Shown here: positions 8,808 to 17,238 of the stretch, in pieces
Numbering within the stretch: the first letter of the stretch is position 1
How the letters are laid out: each line of letters starts with the position of its first letter
Source: Hallerella sp964587155
GTDB taxonomy: Bacteria > Fibrobacterota > Fibrobacteria > Fibrobacterales > Fibrobacteraceae
DNA: 64,000 nucleotides
Reading direction: 5' to 3'
Assembly: GCA_964587155.1 (NCBI GenBank)
Contig: CAZPKF010000008.1
Location: 1 to 64,000 of the forward strand
Program-made: the position numbers and the translations under genes
Notes under the pieces: generated by a model
Told to the model about the DNA's origin: nothing
Database searches by the model: none
The model's input: only the letters and a program-made list of their open reading frames with translations

Positions 8808-11800
8808 ATGAAAACACGACAAATAAAAATTGGGACGATCCTCTTCGTCTGTGCCGTGGCCGCCACTTGGGCGGACAGTTCTGATTCAGTGACCGTTAAT
8901 GCGCCGTATAATCCGGCGACGGGTATTTGGATTCAGCAAGTGGGCGATTTGTATCCTTCTGCCAGTACAAAAGAGACGATCTACTACACGCGTTACAGTG
9001 AACAGTTGAGCGCCAAGTCCGTTGATTATTATTACGACGGAAACGGTTATTTGAAGCTTTCCAACAAAAAGCTTCTGTGCCGCACGAAAGGCGCCGATGG
9101 CATTGTGCATCATCCGGATGGCGACTTGCTGGTTGCCGGTCAGGAAAATAACCAGATTTACAAAGTCAACAAGACGGCTGCCGATACATCCATGGGCAAG
9201 TGCGTTACCAAAACGGAGAATGCCGGTGTCGGTTCTTCTACGTATCATTTGATGGTTGATCCGGGAAATGACGTGTTGTGGTCTGCCGGGATACCGGGAA
9301 ATCTGGTGACGTTTGCCATTGATTCGCTGACGCAGGGACGCTTGAAAAAAATTCGTCAGGTGAAAGTCAAAGGGGATGTGACAAATATTACGACGATTGT
9401 TTGGGATAAAAACGGGCAGGCGTATTACACCCGTTCGAGCAATCTCGGAACGATTTCCAAATCTAAGCAGAATAACGCCCAATTTGGAAAGATTGTCAAA
9501 ATGACGTGTGCGACGAAGGCGAATCCGTGTCCGGCAAAGGATATAACTGAAATCGAGACAAAAACGTTGATCGATTCGTTGAAGGGTGCTCATGGAGCGA
9601 GTTTTGACGAATATTCCAACACGATTCTCTTGTTTGGCGATTCCCATATTGTACAAATTGATCCGACGACGAATAAGGTGGTTGCGGATATCGATTTGCG
9701 CAAATACATGTTTCCCGACAGTTTGATGACGGGAAGTTATTCGGGAAACTGGGCGGAATCCCAAAATTACGCCATGAAAGGAACTTCGGAAATCCGCTGG
9801 CTTTTGGACCAAGGAACCGCAGACCACAAGGGACACATTTTTGTAGCATCGAATTCTGGGCATATTGTCTTTATCGACTACACCTCCAACGTGAACAAGC
9901 GTATCGACAACAACATTTTGATTCACGTTCAATGGATTGACAATTACCTCGACGACTTGGCTCCGATTGCGGGTGCGGGCTCTAATCGTACTCAGGCGAA
10001 TACGACTCCGGATATTTTGGTTTCTTCGAGTTCCCGCAGCTCTTCGAGTGCCGCCATTTTCCATGAATCCTCTAGTTCGGGCAAAGTATCTAGCTCTTCT
10101 ACACCGGGACAGAGTTCCAAATCCAGTTCGAGCAAGGGAGGCTCTTCGGACAGTGGCAAATCTTCTGGCTCCGAAGGGGATTCATCGGATAGCGGTAAAT
10201 CTTCTGGTTCTGAAGGTAATTCATCGGATAGCGGCAAATCTTCTGGTTCTGAAGGGGATTCTTCGGACAGCGGCAAATCTTCTGGCTCCGAAGGGGATTC
10301 ATCGGATAGCGGCAAATCTTCGAATTCTGAAGGTAATTCTTCGGGTTCAACAGGAGGCTCTTCGGGTTCAACAGGTTCTGGCGATGACAAGGGACAAAGT
10401 TCTTCGGGATCGGGCTCTACGGGCTCTGGCGACGAATGGGTTCCTCCTTGGGTGACGGATTCCACCGTTTACGAAGGTTTTGATGATGAAGGTCAAGAAA
10501 ATCAGAATGGGACCGATGTTTACCCGACCAATGATAAACGCGATAAGGGCGACACTTTGGTGACCGGAGGTTCCAAACTGATTCCTGTCACGTCGGATTC
10601 GGCTGGAAAAAATACAATCATCATCAACGGAAACACTTATGTGACCGGAGATGGTTCCGCATCGACGACTTTGCCCAGTTATGGTTCAGATTCCGTTTCT
10701 TCGACAGGACGTGAAGACGTTTATGTGGGAGACGTTATTGAAATCACGCTGGATGCGAATAAATTGAAAGACTACTTTGGAGATGCGGATTCAATTTACG
10801 TTTCCGGTTCGGAAGGCCTCCTATTCACGGATCCGACAAATCCGAGCGATCCCAATGCGAATTTGGCCGTTGGCGTGAATGGCAAGGACCTTTCAATTTG
10901 GGTAACTGCAGATACAAGCGTATCGGTGGGCAGCATTTACTTTACGGATAAAGAAGGCCATCTGATTATATTCGACGGTATCAACTTCTACGATCCGATT
11001 CCCCGGACAGAAACGTCTTATATTCAAGATGCGGATGAAGACGGGCTGCTGGATTCTTTGGAAGTAATTCTTGCGGATACGATTCCCGAAGGGCTTTCGG
11101 CGACAGGGCTTGCGCTTGTCGTTAATGGAGATACGTTGGCGGTGAACAGTGCATTGACCGTTGTCGGATCCCGAATTTATGCCAGCGCATCGGATTTGGG
11201 ACTTTCTGCAGACAGTTTCCCCGATAACGCCCGGATTATTGTCACCTACACAAGTGATGAAACGGGAGCGAATTACCGTCGCGATGGGCAATTATTGCAG
11301 CTTGGTTCCCATGTAATCAAACAAGCGTATGCGATTCGCAGCGTGGGTGGCCGTGACTCTCTCTTTGTCGAATTCAACATCGACATTATCCCTGCGGATT
11401 TGAGCAGCCCGGAAATGGTCGTTTGGTTGAACGGCTTGGGATTCGATTTGGACAAGGTGAAGATTTATTTGCCTACGCGGAATACGATTATTCTCGTCGG
11501 CGATTCCTTGGGGTTGAACGGTCAAACGGATTACGTGACGCTCGCACCGGGGGCGACTTTTGAAAACCTTTCGTTCATAGCGACTGCGGAATACGACAGG
11601 CGAGTTCCTGTGAATGTTTTGGACCGTTATCCGGCGGCGAAATTGGTTGAATATTATGATACGGATGGCGATGGTGCGCTGGATTCCATTGCGGTTCGCT
11701 TCTCGTCTAAGGTGACGAAAGCCGAAATGGAAAACTTCTACTTCTCTTTCCCCTGGTATAGCTCTCGCGGCTTGCTGATTGAATTGCAGGCCCAGCCTCG

Positions 11801-12851
11801 CGATTTGATGTTGAGCTCCGATGGAATGAGCGTTGGATGGTTTGTGACAAGCAATGTCAATGTTGCTTCGGGACTGACAAGCATCGGTTCGGATATTCCG
11901 CCGGCGACGCTGTATTCTTATTACAATATTTTCGGCAATTCCTTTGTCTCTACCCAAACGATCGCCATTGCGGATAAAATGGCTCCCGTCGTTGTCGCAG
12001 CATCACTCCGCTATGGTGAAGATGACAAGCGCGATACGCTCAAGGTGACATTCTCTGAAGCGGTGGAATATTCGGCGCTTTCCGGGAAGGATTTCTTCGC
12101 ATATATTCACGGCAAGGATACGATAGACTTGGATCCGGTACGGATGCTTTGGGATGCGGACGGCAAAAGCGTGCGCCTTATTTTGCGGGAATCGACTGAT
12201 GGAATTGTTCCCGGAGACTCCCTCTTGATTGTTCATGGCAAAAAATCCGCCATTGCGGATGTCTATGGCAACGAATCGGTGGAGAACGCGTCGCCCGTCG
12301 TCATCGGCGGCCTGTTGGGAAAAATGGTCGAATCGGTTAAAATGGGCTTCTTTGATCCGGAAAAGTATGTGACGAACACGTTGAATTCGGTCTCTATCTC
12401 TTATGTGCCCAATCGTACTCGGACTTCGGATTTGAGGGACGAAGGAACTTTGGGACATTTGATTTCGCTGGGAGAGCGTTTTGTGCCGCAGCTGATTGAT
12501 GGTGCAAAGCTCAATGCGGACGGCAATTACGATCCTGCTATTTTGGATAGCATCGACCCGGGAGATGTCTTTGTGAATTTCAGCGTGAGCTACTTTGACA
12601 ATATGGGTCATTATGTGACGGATACGACGTTCAATATTCCGTGCAACAGCCCGGCTTTCGGATCTTCCCAGAATTGCCTTACTACGGACAAGAAAGTCTT
12701 TGTCAACTGGAATTACAAGGATCACACCGGCCGCTTGGTAGGCTCTGGCGTTTATATCGTTGAATTCAAGCTGGTTGTCCGCTACAAACAGAAAAAAGTG
12801 CAAGAAGAAATGCGCGATAAGTGGGGCGTTCGCCGGAAAAAAGCGAAATAA
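8808..12851 (+). CDS. Giant secreted protein: beta-propeller, serine-rich repeat linker, Ig-like modules
   Basis: The 1347-residue protein starts at ATG 8808 after CCGGAGG, 15 bases behind its paralogue. After a signal peptide (cut near ATWA-D), residues 40-390 look like a beta-propeller (repeated DGIVHHPDGDLLVAG-like strands; SMP-30/NHL type). Residues 405-545 are a serine-rich linker with a five-fold 13-residue repeat. Then come Ig-like modules with loops DADEDGLLDS and DTDGDGALDS, and a Big_5-like module (MAPVVVAASLRYG). The FlgD-like C-terminus (VNWNYKDHTGRLVGSGVYIVEF) ends in KWGV and a basic tail. The propeller probably binds a ligand at the cell surface, with the linker as a flexible stalk. 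The target is unknown. Confidence 0.85.
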   Translation: MKTRQIKIGTILFVCAVAATWADSSDSVTVNAPYNPATGIWIQQVGDLYPSASTKETIYYTRYSEQLSAKSVDYYYDGNGYLKLSNKKLLCRTKGADGIVHHPDGDLLVAGQENNQIYKVNKTAADTSMGKCVTKTENAGVGSSTYHLMVDPGNDVLWSAGIPGNLVTFAIDSLTQGRLKKIRQVKVKGDVTNITTIVWDKNGQAYYTRSSNLGTISKSKQNNAQFGKIVKMTCATKANPCPAKDITEIETKTLIDSLKGAHGASFDEYSNTILLFGDSHIVQIDPTTNKVVADIDLRKYMFPDSLMTGSYSGNWAESQNYAMKGTSEIRWLLDQGTADHKGHIFVASNSGHIVFIDYTSNVNKRIDNNILIHVQWIDNYLDDLAPIAGAGSNRTQANTTPDILVSSSSRSSSSAAIFHESSSSGKVSSSSTPGQSSKSSSSKGGSSDSGKSSGSEGDSSDSGKSSGSEGNSSDSGKSSGSEGDSSDSGKSSGSEGDSSDSGKSSNSEGNSSGSTGGSSGSTGSGDDKGQSSSGSGSTGSGDEWVPPWVTDSTVYEGFDDEGQENQNGTDVYPTNDKRDKGDTLVTGGSKLIPVTSDSAGKNTIIINGNTYVTGDGSASTTLPSYGSDSVSSTGREDVYVGDVIEITLDANKLKDYFGDADSIYVSGSEGLLFTDPTNPSDPNANLAVGVNGKDLSIWVTADTSVSVGSIYFTDKEGHLIIFDGINFYDPIPRTETSYIQDADEDGLLDSLEVILADTIPEGLSATGLALVVNGDTLAVNSALTVVGSRIYASASDLGLSADSFPDNARIIVTYTSDETGANYRRDGQLLQLGSHVIKQAYAIRSVGGRDSLFVEFNIDIIPADLSSPEMVVWLNGLGFDLDKVKIYLPTRNTIILVGDSLGLNGQTDYVTLAPGATFENLSFIATAEYDRRVPVNVLDRYPAAKLVEYYDTDGDGALDSIAVRFSSKVTKAEMENFYFSFPWYSSRGLLIELQAQPRDLMLSSDGMSVGWFVTSNVNVASGLTSIGSDIPPATLYSYYNIFGNSFVSTQTIAIADKMAPVVVAASLRYGEDDKRDTLKVTFSEAVEYSALSGKDFFAYIHGKDTIDLDPVRMLWDADGKSVRLILRESTDGIVPGDSLLIVHGKKSAIADVYGNESVENASPVVIGGLLGKMVESVKMGFFDPEKYVTNTLNSVSISYVPNRTRTSDLRDEGTLGHLISLGERFVPQLIDGAKLNADGNYDPAILDSIDPGDVFVNFSVSYFDNMGHYVTDTTFNIPCNSPAFGSSQNCLTTDKKVFVNWNYKDHTGRLVGSGVYIVEFKLVVRYKQKKVQEEMRDKWGVRRKKAK
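10143..10337 (+). repeat. 39-bp in-frame tandem repeat, five units
   Basis: Five consecutive 39-base units encode SSDSGKSSGSEGD or a close variant (last position D or N; one unit has NSEGN). They lie at residues 446-510 of the giant secreted protein. Units differ mainly at synonymous positions, so the array is not brand new. Such arrays change copy number easily and would change stalk length. Confidence 0.9.
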
Positions 12852-12878
12852 TTGTCTGGGCTTTCCTATATTTTTCCC

Positions 12879-13637
12879 ATGATTCAAATTGGAAAAACGG
12901 AAACTGCCCTGAATCTGGCGATAGAAAAGCGCGGCGCTTTGTTTGCCGTGCTTCTCGATCCCGATACTTCTGATGATTCTGCTCTTCTGAAGGCGGGCCT
13001 TTTGGCTGCAGAAAATGGAGCCGACCTGCTGTTGGTTGGTGGATCGTTCATGGGAAATTTCAAATTGCCGGCTCAGGTGGCCGCTTTGAAAAAGGAAGTG
13101 CCTTTGCCGGTCGTCCTTTTTCCCGGAGGCGCATCGCAGGTTGTCCCCGGTTTTGACGCCATTCTCTTTACGACGTTGGTAACTGGGAGAAATCCGAATT
13201 ATTTAATTGACGAACAGGTTCGTGGCGGCGTTTTGGTGCGGTCTTTGGGCATGGAAGCTATCCCGACTGCGTATGAACTCATTAACAGCGGAAAACGTAC
13301 GGCGGTAGAATACATTAGCAACACGACACCGGTTCCCGCCAACAAACCCAAACTTTCAATGGTCCATTCCATCGCTGCGGAGCTGATGGGAATGCGTTAT
13401 GTGTATTTGGAAGCGGGTTCGGGTGCGGAGACACCAGTGCCTGTGGAACATATCGCCTATACGCGGAAAGCGACCAATTTGACGATTATTACGGGAGGTG
13501 GTATTCGCGAACCGGAGTCGGCTGCGGCTCGCGTTGCCGCTGGGGCGCAAATCATCGTAACGGGGACGCTTTGGGAAAAAGTAAAGGACCCTGTTCTCTT
13601 AAAGGAATTTGCAGATTCCATTCACGTAAAAAATTGA
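12879..13637 (+). CDS. Geranylgeranylglyceryl/heptaprenylglyceryl phosphate synthase family (GGGPS)
   Basis: The 252-residue TIM-barrel protein starts at ATG 12879. It carries the GGGPS/PcrB signature segments in order: VLLDPD, LLLVGGS, VLFPGG, NPNYLIDEQV, PTAYELINSG, YLEAGSGAETPV and ITGGGIREP ... IIVTGT. The family joins a polyprenyl diphosphate to the sn-1 hydroxyl of glycerol-1-phosphate, making an ether bond as in archaeal lipids. Members are known in Bacteroidota and other FCB bacteria as well as in Firmicutes (PcrB). Chain length and cellular product cannot be deduced here. It is followed by a small membrane protein and an ABC transporter, which could move a product; that link is only inferred. 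Confidence 0.9.
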   Translation: MIQIGKTETALNLAIEKRGALFAVLLDPDTSDDSALLKAGLLAAENGADLLLVGGSFMGNFKLPAQVAALKKEVPLPVVLFPGGASQVVPGFDAILFTTLVTGRNPNYLIDEQVRGGVLVRSLGMEAIPTAYELINSGKRTAVEYISNTTPVPANKPKLSMVHSIAAELMGMRYVYLEAGSGAETPVPVEHIAYTRKATNLTIITGGGIREPESAAARVAAGAQIIVTGTLWEKVKDPVLLKEFADSIHVKN

Positions 13638-13695
13638 CCTTTTCTTTTGGATTTGAGTATTTTTTCCCCGAACGATTTTTGATTCCGGAGTTCTT

Positions 13696-13935
13696 ATGGA
13701 TAAAAAAATAGCCCTGACTTATCTTTTGCGCATTCTCGGCGTTATCCTCGTGTGCGTTTACTTTTTTGGGCATCCGATGCTCAACCGCTTTTTTCCCGGA
13801 TTTCCCATTTCATCCTTGAATTATTTCTTTTACTCGGGGCTTTTGGCTTATCTGGCGGGAGCTCTCCTTTACTATCTCTTCCGGAAGAAAATTGCAGACA
13901 AAAAGTTGCGTGACGAAGAGGATGAAAACGGATGA
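13696..13935 (+). CDS. Small two-helix membrane protein
   Basis: This 79-residue protein has two predicted membrane helices (about 7-25 and 42-63) and a charged cytoplasmic tail (RKKIADKKLRDEEDENG). A CGGAG sequence precedes the ATG. Its stop overlaps the start of the ABC ATPase gene by 4 bases, so it is probably the first gene of the transporter operon and could be an accessory subunit. No family was recognised. Confidence 0.75.
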   Translation: MDKKIALTYLLRILGVILVCVYFFGHPMLNRFFPGFPISSLNYFFYSGLLAYLAGALLYYLFRKKIADKKLRDEEDENG

Positions 13936-14846
13936 TTGTCGTCGAAAATCTTCAAAAAACGTATCGCACGGGATTCCTGATGCGGGAAAAAAAGGCCCTT
14001 TCCGATGTTTCGTTCCATGTGCCCAAAGGATCGATTTATGGATTCATCGGACCGAATGGCGCAGGCAAATCGACGACAATAAAATTGATTGCGGGACTTT
14101 TGCGCAAAGATTCCGGCAAAATTCTTGTCGCGGGACTGGAACCTTCGCAGGTTGAATGCCGAAAACATTTGGGATATTCTCCGGAGCAGCCCTATTTTTA
14201 CGATTATCTCACTGGTCGCGAATTGATGCGCTTTTACGGAAGGCTGTGCGGTCTTTCGGGAAATTTGTTGGAAGAGCGAATCTCATGGGCACTTTCGCTT
14301 TTGAATGCGGACAAGGATTGGACTAGCCGTCGGTTGCGCACATATTCCAAGGGGATGATGCAACGGATTGGAATTGCCCAAGCGATTCTTTCTAAGCCGG
14401 AACTTCTGGTTTTGGATGAACCGATGAGTGGTTTGGATCCTGTTGGCCGTAAAGATGTCCGCGAGGCGATTCTTTCGTTAAACCGGGAAGGTGTTACCAT
14501 TTTTTATTCCAGCCATTTGCTCTCGGATGTGGAAACGGTCAGTCACCGGGTGGCGATGATCGTCGACGGGAAGATTGTCCGCGAAGGAACCCTAGATGAA
14601 ATTACTTCGAACGCTTCGGCGGAATACCACGTGCACGTGTCAGCGGATATTCCCGAAGTGGATTTGCCGCCGAATGTCAAAGCTCAGGGAACGACTCCGC
14701 GGGAATGGGTTTGCAGGGACTCTGTTGCGCGGGATGCCTTTTTGGAGTTTTGCCTCAAATCGGGATTGCCCGTGGAACGCATTGAACATCAACGTCCCAG
14801 CCTAGAAGATGTCTTGACGGAGGAAATTGCCCGTGCAGAACATTGA
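13932..14846 (+). CDS. ABC transporter ATP-binding protein (NatA/GldA type)
   Basis: The 304-residue ATPase has Walker A GPNGAGKST near residue 37, the signature TYSKGMMQRIG, Walker B LLVLDEPMSGLDP and the H-loop SSHLLSDVE. About 90 residues follow the core domain, as in ATPases paired with single-polypeptide ABC-2 permeases. The gene overlaps both the small membrane gene before it and the permease after it. It should energise export from the cytoplasm; the substrate is unknown. Confidence 0.92.
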   Translation: MIVVENLQKTYRTGFLMREKKALSDVSFHVPKGSIYGFIGPNGAGKSTTIKLIAGLLRKDSGKILVAGLEPSQVECRKHLGYSPEQPYFYDYLTGRELMRFYGRLCGLSGNLLEERISWALSLLNADKDWTSRRLRTYSKGMMQRIGIAQAILSKPELLVLDEPMSGLDPVGRKDVREAILSLNREGVTIFYSSHLLSDVETVSHRVAMIVDGKIVREGTLDEITSNASAEYHVHVSADIPEVDLPPNVKAQGTTPREWVCRDSVARDAFLEFCLKSGLPVERIEHQRPSLEDVLTEEIARAEH

Positions 14847-15636
14847 AAACATTGGAATTATCGCTTTGAACACGTTCCGTGAATCGGTGCGCAACAAAGT
14901 CCTTTACAATATCGTCTTTTTGGCGGTTGCTCTGGCTTTTTTCAGCATTTTGCTGGGGGAATGGTCTGTCTTTGACCACGCTTACGTCATTAAGTCAACG
15001 ACGCTCAGCATCATGTCGCTTTCGGGACTTTTGATTTCCGTTTTTGTGGGAATCGGTTTGGTGCAAAAAGAAATTCAAGGGCGGACTGTATTGACCTTGC
15101 TTTCTAAGCCGGTGGGCCGCTCGGTTTTTCTTGTGGGAAAGTATTTGGGGCTTTTGGCTGTCATCGCCGTGCATTTGCTCTTGTTGACTGTTGTTTATTA
15201 CCTGATTTTGGCTTTGACGGAATCGGATCCGACACTTTCCCTTTTGTGGGCTGTTTACATGGTTTTTTGTGAAATGGCCGTGGTCATTGCTGTTGCGCTC
15301 TTATTTTCAACTTTTTCGAGTCCCGTCCTCTCAGCCCTCTTTACGATTGGTGTCTATGCGGCGGGAAGGCTTTCCGGCGAGTTGATGGAACAGGTTCGAT
15401 TTGTGCGTCGGATGGGAGAAGTGAATGGATTCGGCGGCGTGGTTTTAGAAAAAGTGGCGGAATTCGTCCATGCGGTTTTTCCCGGACTTTACCGGTTTGA
15501 TATATCCTCTTATGTCGTGCACGGGGTGGCTCTGCCTGCGCACTATGTCCTTTTGAATACTTTTTACGCTTTGGGTTATATTGGTCTCTTTTTGGCCATT
15601 GCCAGTTGGTGGTTTAGCCGCAGGGATTTTGTATGA
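14833..15636 (+). CDS. ABC-2 type transporter permease
   Basis: The 267-residue protein has about six membrane helices and the conserved early segment FRESVRNKVLYNIVFLAVAL typical of ABC-2/NosY-like permeases. GTG 14833 is chosen because GGAGG lies 9 bases upstream; a TTG at 14827 is too close to it. The gene overlaps the ATPase gene by 14 bases and the following PilT-like gene by 4. With 13932-14846 it forms a half-transporter pair that would dimerise. The overlap with pilus-type ATPase genes may be functional or may be compact genome layout. Confidence 0.88.
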   Translation: MQNIENIGIIALNTFRESVRNKVLYNIVFLAVALAFFSILLGEWSVFDHAYVIKSTTLSIMSLSGLLISVFVGIGLVQKEIQGRTVLTLLSKPVGRSVFLVGKYLGLLAVIAVHLLLLTVVYYLILALTESDPTLSLLWAVYMVFCEMAVVIAVALLFSTFSSPVLSALFTIGVYAAGRLSGELMEQVRFVRRMGEVNGFGGVVLEKVAEFVHAVFPGLYRFDISSYVVHGVALPAHYVLLNTFYALGYIGLFLAIASWWFSRRDFV

Positions 15637-17237
15637 TGACCCGGGATCAAATTATGGCGAAAGTCCTGTTTTCGAACAGGATTGTAACGGAAGCGCAAAT
15701 TCAAGAATTTTGGCCGCGAATAGATGCGTCGCATCATTTGGGCGAGCTTTTTTTGCAAGCTGGTATTTTGGATAAAGCGACTTATGATACTGTAACGCAA
15801 TATGTGCAAAATCTAGAAGCCAAACTGGCCGCCGCCGAAGAAGAAAAAGAGAAGGAACATTCGGCGTTTGAACGGCCTGCGCCCAAGGTGAATCCGGTCA
15901 AAGTAGATTCGCCGCCCTCTGCGCCGAAGAAAAAACAACCAGAAGAAACGCCTTTTGCTATCGAAGGGAACAATCCGTATGGCGATATGCCGACGGAAAA
16001 AGTTCAGGTAGAGCAAGTCGAAGGCTTGGAACAGACGGCGATTGCGCCCGGAGTGTTTTCGGAAGAAGAACCTGCAGAAACTGAATTCGATGGGGAAGAG
16101 TCTTTGCCGGACCGTTTTGAAGTGGATAGCGGGGAAGGCGCTGTCGCTGTACCAGACTCTTTGACGGAAGAAAATTCCCTTGCGCAAGTGCTGGCTTTTG
16201 CGCGGAAGGCTCGGGCGACAGACGTTTATCTTTCGGCATCGAATCCGGTCGCTTTGCGCATCTTTGGCGTACTTCATTATGCAACGGAAAAACCATTTGC
16301 GGAAAAGACGATTTCGCGCTGGTTGTCTGAAGCGCAAAAAGGGTTCGCCGACGGTTACGAACCCTCTGTCGGAAAAGATTTCAGCAAGTCTTTCGCTTTG
16401 GAGGGTGCCGGCCGCAATCGTTTGACGGTGATGTGGAACGGCTCTTTGCCTGCACTTTCCATCCGCTTGATTTCGGGGGAGTCTTTTCCGCTTGAAAGGC
16501 TTTGCTTGCCCGCATTTTGCGAAGATTTTTTGAACCTTCCCCATGGTCTTTTATTGTTTGCCGGTCCTTCGGGCAGCGGGCGTTCGACGACTCTCTATGC
16601 ATTTGCGGAAGCGCTCGCCCAAAAACGGGACGTTCTGATGGAGTCGATAGAAAAACCGATTGAGCGCCTGTTGAAAAATGCGAACGGGATGACTGTGCAA
16701 AAAGAAGTCGGTCTTCATGTGCTTTCTGGCGTTTCTGCTGTGAACGAAGCCGTGCGAGATGGGGCGAATGTTATTTTGTTTGACCACTTGGAAACCGTTC
16801 AGGAATTGTGGGCTTTGTTGCGCGCTTCTTCTGCCGGGGCTTTGGTCTTGGCCGTGGCCACGGGCAGCGACGTGTATGGACTGCTTTCACGACTATTGAG
16901 CGCGGCGGGAGATGCTGCGTCTGAACTCGCGTTCGCCCTTTCCGAAGAACTGAAAGGTGTCGTTGTTCAACATTTGATTCCTGTCATTGACAATGGCGGT
17001 TGGACTTTGGCGGCAGAAGCGTTTCGCATGACAACATCCATTTCGGGGCTTATCCGGCAGGGAAATTTGATTCAGATTCCATCGGCATTGGCTGCTGCGA
17101 AGAATCAAGCGCAAACACTCGATGACGCATTGCAAAATTTGGTGGATTCCGGTTACATCCGGGGTGAAGACGCTTGGCGGCGCTCTTTGAACCGTCGCCG
17201 TTTTGCGGCTTACCGCCCAATGGATAGGAGGAACTGA
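15633..17237 (+). CDS. Divergent PilT-like ATPase with MshEN-like N-terminus (Walker A Lys replaced by Arg)
   Basis: The 534-residue protein has an N-terminal segment (about 5-65, LFSNRIVTEAQIQEFW ... LGELFLQAGILD) like the T2SSE/MshEN domain, an acidic linker (70-180), and a PilT-type ATPase domain (185-525). Walker A reads GPSGSGRST with Arg317 where Lys is expected. The Walker B region reads NVILFDHLE instead of a normal xDVIxIGEMRD. The C-terminal LIRQGNLIQIPSAL segment still matches the PilT AIRNLIRE region. ATP hydrolysis is probably impaired. The next gene is a second PilT-like protein with different losses, so the two may work as a pair. Confidence 0.82.
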   Translation: MMTRDQIMAKVLFSNRIVTEAQIQEFWPRIDASHHLGELFLQAGILDKATYDTVTQYVQNLEAKLAAAEEEKEKEHSAFERPAPKVNPVKVDSPPSAPKKKQPEETPFAIEGNNPYGDMPTEKVQVEQVEGLEQTAIAPGVFSEEEPAETEFDGEESLPDRFEVDSGEGAVAVPDSLTEENSLAQVLAFARKARATDVYLSASNPVALRIFGVLHYATEKPFAEKTISRWLSEAQKGFADGYEPSVGKDFSKSFALEGAGRNRLTVMWNGSLPALSIRLISGESFPLERLCLPAFCEDFLNLPHGLLLFAGPSGSGRSTTLYAFAEALAQKRDVLMESIEKPIERLLKNANGMTVQKEVGLHVLSGVSAVNEAVRDGANVILFDHLETVQELWALLRASSAGALVLAVATGSDVYGLLSRLLSAAGDAASELAFALSEELKGVVVQHLIPVIDNGGWTLAAEAFRMTTSISGLIRQGNLIQIPSALAAAKNQAQTLDDALQNLVDSGYIRGEDAWRRSLNRRRFAAYRPMDRRN

Positions 17238-17238
17238 A

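Noticed and set aside
9992..10465. Acidic Pro/Glu repeat protein on the minus strand
   Set aside because: It is the complement of the serine-rich 39-bp repeat; the sense frame is continuous with a large secreted protein.
12003..12887. Antisense frame of 294 codons under the giant secreted protein
   Set aside because: Codon bias of the sense gene leaves the reverse frame open; there are no motifs and no start signals.
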